A stretch of DNA of 53,003 nucleotides, taken from assembly GCA_018399685.1 (NCBI GenBank), contig JAGYOK010000011.1, forward strand, positions 1 through 53,003. The letters run 5' to 3'. Both the position numbers and the translations under genes were made by a program. The DNA comes from Alphaproteobacteria bacterium. GTDB taxonomy: Bacteria > Pseudomonadota > Alphaproteobacteria > Micavibrionales > Micavibrionaceae. Shown piece after piece: positions 51,423 through 53,003 of this stretch. Position 1 is the stretch's first letter. Each line of letters opens with the position of its first letter. A model generated the notes under the pieces. The model had not been told where the DNA came from. It did no database searches and saw nothing but the letters and a program-made list of their open reading frames with translations.

Positions 51423-52664
51423 TCACTTGCCCCCCGTTAGAAACGCACCCCAGGCATTGATTACCACACGGCGCTTGTCTATTGCACTTCCCCGCCTGTA
51501 AGCGGCTTCAACCTTACCAACCGTATGCGCCAAGCATGCTTCAACTATGTCGCGTTGAAAGTTAGTATTTTCATAACACCAGTCTCTAAAGGTACTGCGT
51601 AATCCGTGCGGTACCCCCTGTTTTTTGCTTAACCTATCTATAAAGGCCTCACGTCCGGCCTTCAACTCAGCCGCATGGATATCACGCATCATCTCACTTA
51701 AGGCCATGTCCGACAATGCCACACCTGTGGCTGAGGGGAATATATACGAGTTGCTCTCACTGTATGAAGGCAGAACCCCAAACGCTTGCGGGGATAACGG
51801 CACGACATAATCTTTACCCATTTTCATGCGTGAACCGGGTATATTCCATGTGAAAGTAGCAAAATCTATTTCATCCCAGCGTGCGCCTCTCACCTCACCG
51901 GATCGGCAAGCGGTAAGGGCTAAAAATTGCAGCGCCTTGACTGACATGCCCGATCTTTGCGATAGTTTGCTATACCATATCGGCGCATCAATCCAGTTCA
52001 CTGCGGGACGGTGCTTAACAGATCTGATCCTACCCGGCGCAGGCAATGCCTCGGATAGATTCCCTTCCCACCGCGCCGGATTATCGCCTTTACGGTGCTT
52101 CATCACAGTGCTGTATGCCAATATCTTCTCAATACGCCCGCGCAACCTCGAAGCCGTCTCTGTTTTTTCTGACCATATCGGCTTTAAAACATCGAGCACA
52201 TCGTGAACATCAATATCATCAACGTGTTTCTTACCGATTACATGCAACGCATAATTTTCTAAGGTAGAGCGCCATTGTTTTTTATGTTTATCGTTCTTAA
52301 ATTCTGTTAGCTTGTGATCGAGATATTCTTCCATCGCCTGTTTAAAGGTTATCTTCTGTTGATCTTCCTTCTTAGTATTGCGCTTCTTTAACGGATCGTT
52401 TCCGGCCAATATTTCTAACTGCATTTCAGCAGCTTTTTTTCGCGCCTCTTCAAAGCTGGTAACCTGATATGACCCTAAACCAATTTCACGCCTTTTTCCG
52501 CCTATGCTGGCACGCAATATCCATGACTTGGCATTATTAGGTGTAACTTGAATCATTAAACCGGGAACATTTCCTACAGCATGTCTTTCAGGACTCGATC
52601 CTTTGCCGGAATGTCTTAGCTCTTCAATATCACTCCTCGATAATTTTTTTGCGATTTTTGGCAT
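51423..52664 (-). CDS. P4-type tyrosine integrase
   Basis: A 413-residue site-specific recombinase. The N-terminal DUF4102-like arm-binding part (PGLMIQVTPNNAKSWILR) precedes a core-binding domain and a catalytic domain with Arg254 (TACRSGEVRGARW), His353 and Arg356 (VPHGLRSTFRDW), His380 (LAHTVGKVEAAY) and Tyr389. It should act on the tRNA-Ser attachment site. The AGAGG ribosome-binding site lies close to the ATG. Confidence 0.96.
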   Translation of the reverse strand: MPKIAKKLSRSDIEELRHSGKGSSPERHAVGNVPGLMIQVTPNNAKSWILRASIGGKRREIGLGSYQVTSFEEARKKAAEMQLEILAGNDPLKKRNTKKEDQQKITFKQAMEEYLDHKLTEFKNDKHKKQWRSTLENYALHVIGKKHVDDIDVHDVLDVLKPIWSEKTETASRLRGRIEKILAYSTVMKHRKGDNPARWEGNLSEALPAPGRIRSVKHRPAVNWIDAPIWYSKLSQRSGMSVKALQFLALTACRSGEVRGARWDEIDFATFTWNIPGSRMKMGKDYVVPLSPQAFGVLPSYSESNSYIFPSATGVALSDMALSEMMRDIHAAELKAGREAFIDRLSKKQGVPHGLRSTFRDWCYENTNFQRDIVEACLAHTVGKVEAAYRRGSAIDKRRVVINAWGAFLTGGK

Positions 52665-52671
52665 GACAACC

Positions 52672-52724
52672 TCTTATTGTTACGGGGATACCTACCCCCC
52701 ATTTATCCACCAACCACAATAAGA
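52672..52724. promoter_or_regulatory. 9-bp inverted repeat upstream of integrase
   Basis: TCTTATTGT (52672-52680) with ACAATAAGA (52716-52724), 35-base spacer that includes a C-run GGGGATACCTACCCCCC. The arm nearer the gene overlaps the integrase ribosome-binding region. Likely operator or recombination-protein arm site near attR. Confidence 0.4.
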
Positions 52725-52844
52725 ATATTTAAAACGAAAATCAACAAAATAAGACACTAAAGATTGAAAAAGTGATGGAAACTCAATATACTACAGGTAT
52801 AAATGGTTGATATCATTGATAGGGGGGTACTCCCTTCTAAGCTT

Positions 52845-52861
52845 CTATCGTCTCCGCCATT
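52845..52861 (+). repeat. attR core
   Basis: The same 17 bases as at 45177-45193. It is not followed or preceded by other tRNA sequence, as expected for the element-derived or displaced copy. Confidence 0.93.
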
Positions 52862-53003
52862 TTTGGGCTCTTACCCTAATTCTAAACTCCTTTATGCATA
52901 CAAATACTGTGTATTCTTTTTTATAAAATTTAAAAATGGATATGTTTTGTTAATACTATGAGACCTCTGCATAAAGTGTGATTTACAAAGATCTATGTGA
53001 TTA
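52862..53003. other. Chromosomal flank beyond attR
   Basis: AT-rich sequence without a gene, tRNA or clear regulatory motif. It is the sequence that followed tRNA-Ser before integration. Confidence 0.5.

Larger units (their letters stand above)
45177..52861. mobile_element. Satellite-like integrative element in tRNA-Ser
   Basis: A 7.7-kb segment between 17-bp direct repeats (attL at the tRNA 3' end, attR beyond the integrase). Contents: tyrosine integrase, AlpA-like HTH, primase-helicase replication protein, an orphan, a five-gene tight operon including DUF5681, and a lipoprotein cargo gene on the opposite strand. There are no structural, lysis or conjugation genes, so it resembles a phage satellite (P4/PICI-like) or a mobilisable plasmid-like island. 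The integrase lies at the far end from the tRNA, unlike most tRNA-targeting islands. Confidence 0.9.

Noticed and set aside
45215-52821. TATCAATG in attL and its complement in attR as integrase arm sites
   Set aside because: An 8-base match between two AT-rich stretches is easily due to chance; no further copies support it.
1-53003. CRISPR arrays
   Set aside because: No regularly spaced repeats of 24-40 bases were seen; the only phased repeat set is the 10-bp octamer array at 48591-48638.

Overview
The window is chromosomal DNA from an alphaproteobacterium. Evidence: the aroA-cmk-rpsA-ihfB-lapA-pyrF-trpF-(trpA)-accD-folC string, a chvI-chvG-rapZ-...-ahcY string, a divL-tsaE-murU-addB-addA block with alphaproteobacterial-type AddA/AddB, and a DivL whose phospho-acceptor histidine is a tyrosine. 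Several genes normally found inside these conserved strings are missing. The lineage therefore looks reduced, possibly a prey- or host-dependent one such as Micavibrio relatives; that placement is inference from gene order.

Layout. 1-874: 3' part of a secreted/surface protein with a DUF1566 (Lcl_C-type) end. 1187-11759: housekeeping run on the + strand (aroA, a small AT-rich orphan, cmk, rpsA, ihfB, lapA-type, pyrF, trpF, a GyrI-like protein, a trpA pseudogene, accD, folC). 11808-15251: ChvI/ChvG two-component system and rapZ. 15320-15935: two small minus-strand orphans where PTS genes would usually lie. 16058-28161: ahcY, divL, a periplasmic orphan, tsaE, murU, addB, addA. 28263-36825: trxA, panD, a HIT protein, orphans, comM, a diguanylate cyclase and uvrD. 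36895-45012: an NDUFA9-like protein, surA, rsmA, gmk, a SqrR/BigR-like ArsR regulator, two glycosyltransferases, an alpha/beta hydrolase and a membrane orphan.

45104-52861: a tRNA-Ser(GGA) gene whose 3' end is duplicated as a 17-bp direct repeat, bracketing a 7.7-kb integrated element. It carries a P4-type tyrosine integrase, an AlpA-like HTH protein, a primase/PriCT/RepA-helicase replication protein, a tight five-gene operon that includes a DUF5681-type protein, and one divergent lipoprotein cargo gene. No capsid, tail or conjugation genes are seen, so it resembles a phage satellite or other small integrative element. Five roughly 10-bp-phased TTGTCCG-like octamers lie directly beside the replication gene and are a candidate iteron origin. 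Inverted repeats sit at the starts of four element genes.

The strongest observations are the trpA remnant (start codons, then TAG, then the C-terminal part, all in one frame) with trpB replaced by a GyrI-like gene; the satellite-like element with its putative origin; the loss of hprK/EIIA/HPr around a RapZ whose Walker A lysine is isoleucine; the DivL tyrosine; and the preserved 66-residue spacing of the two sensor cysteines in the ArsR regulator.
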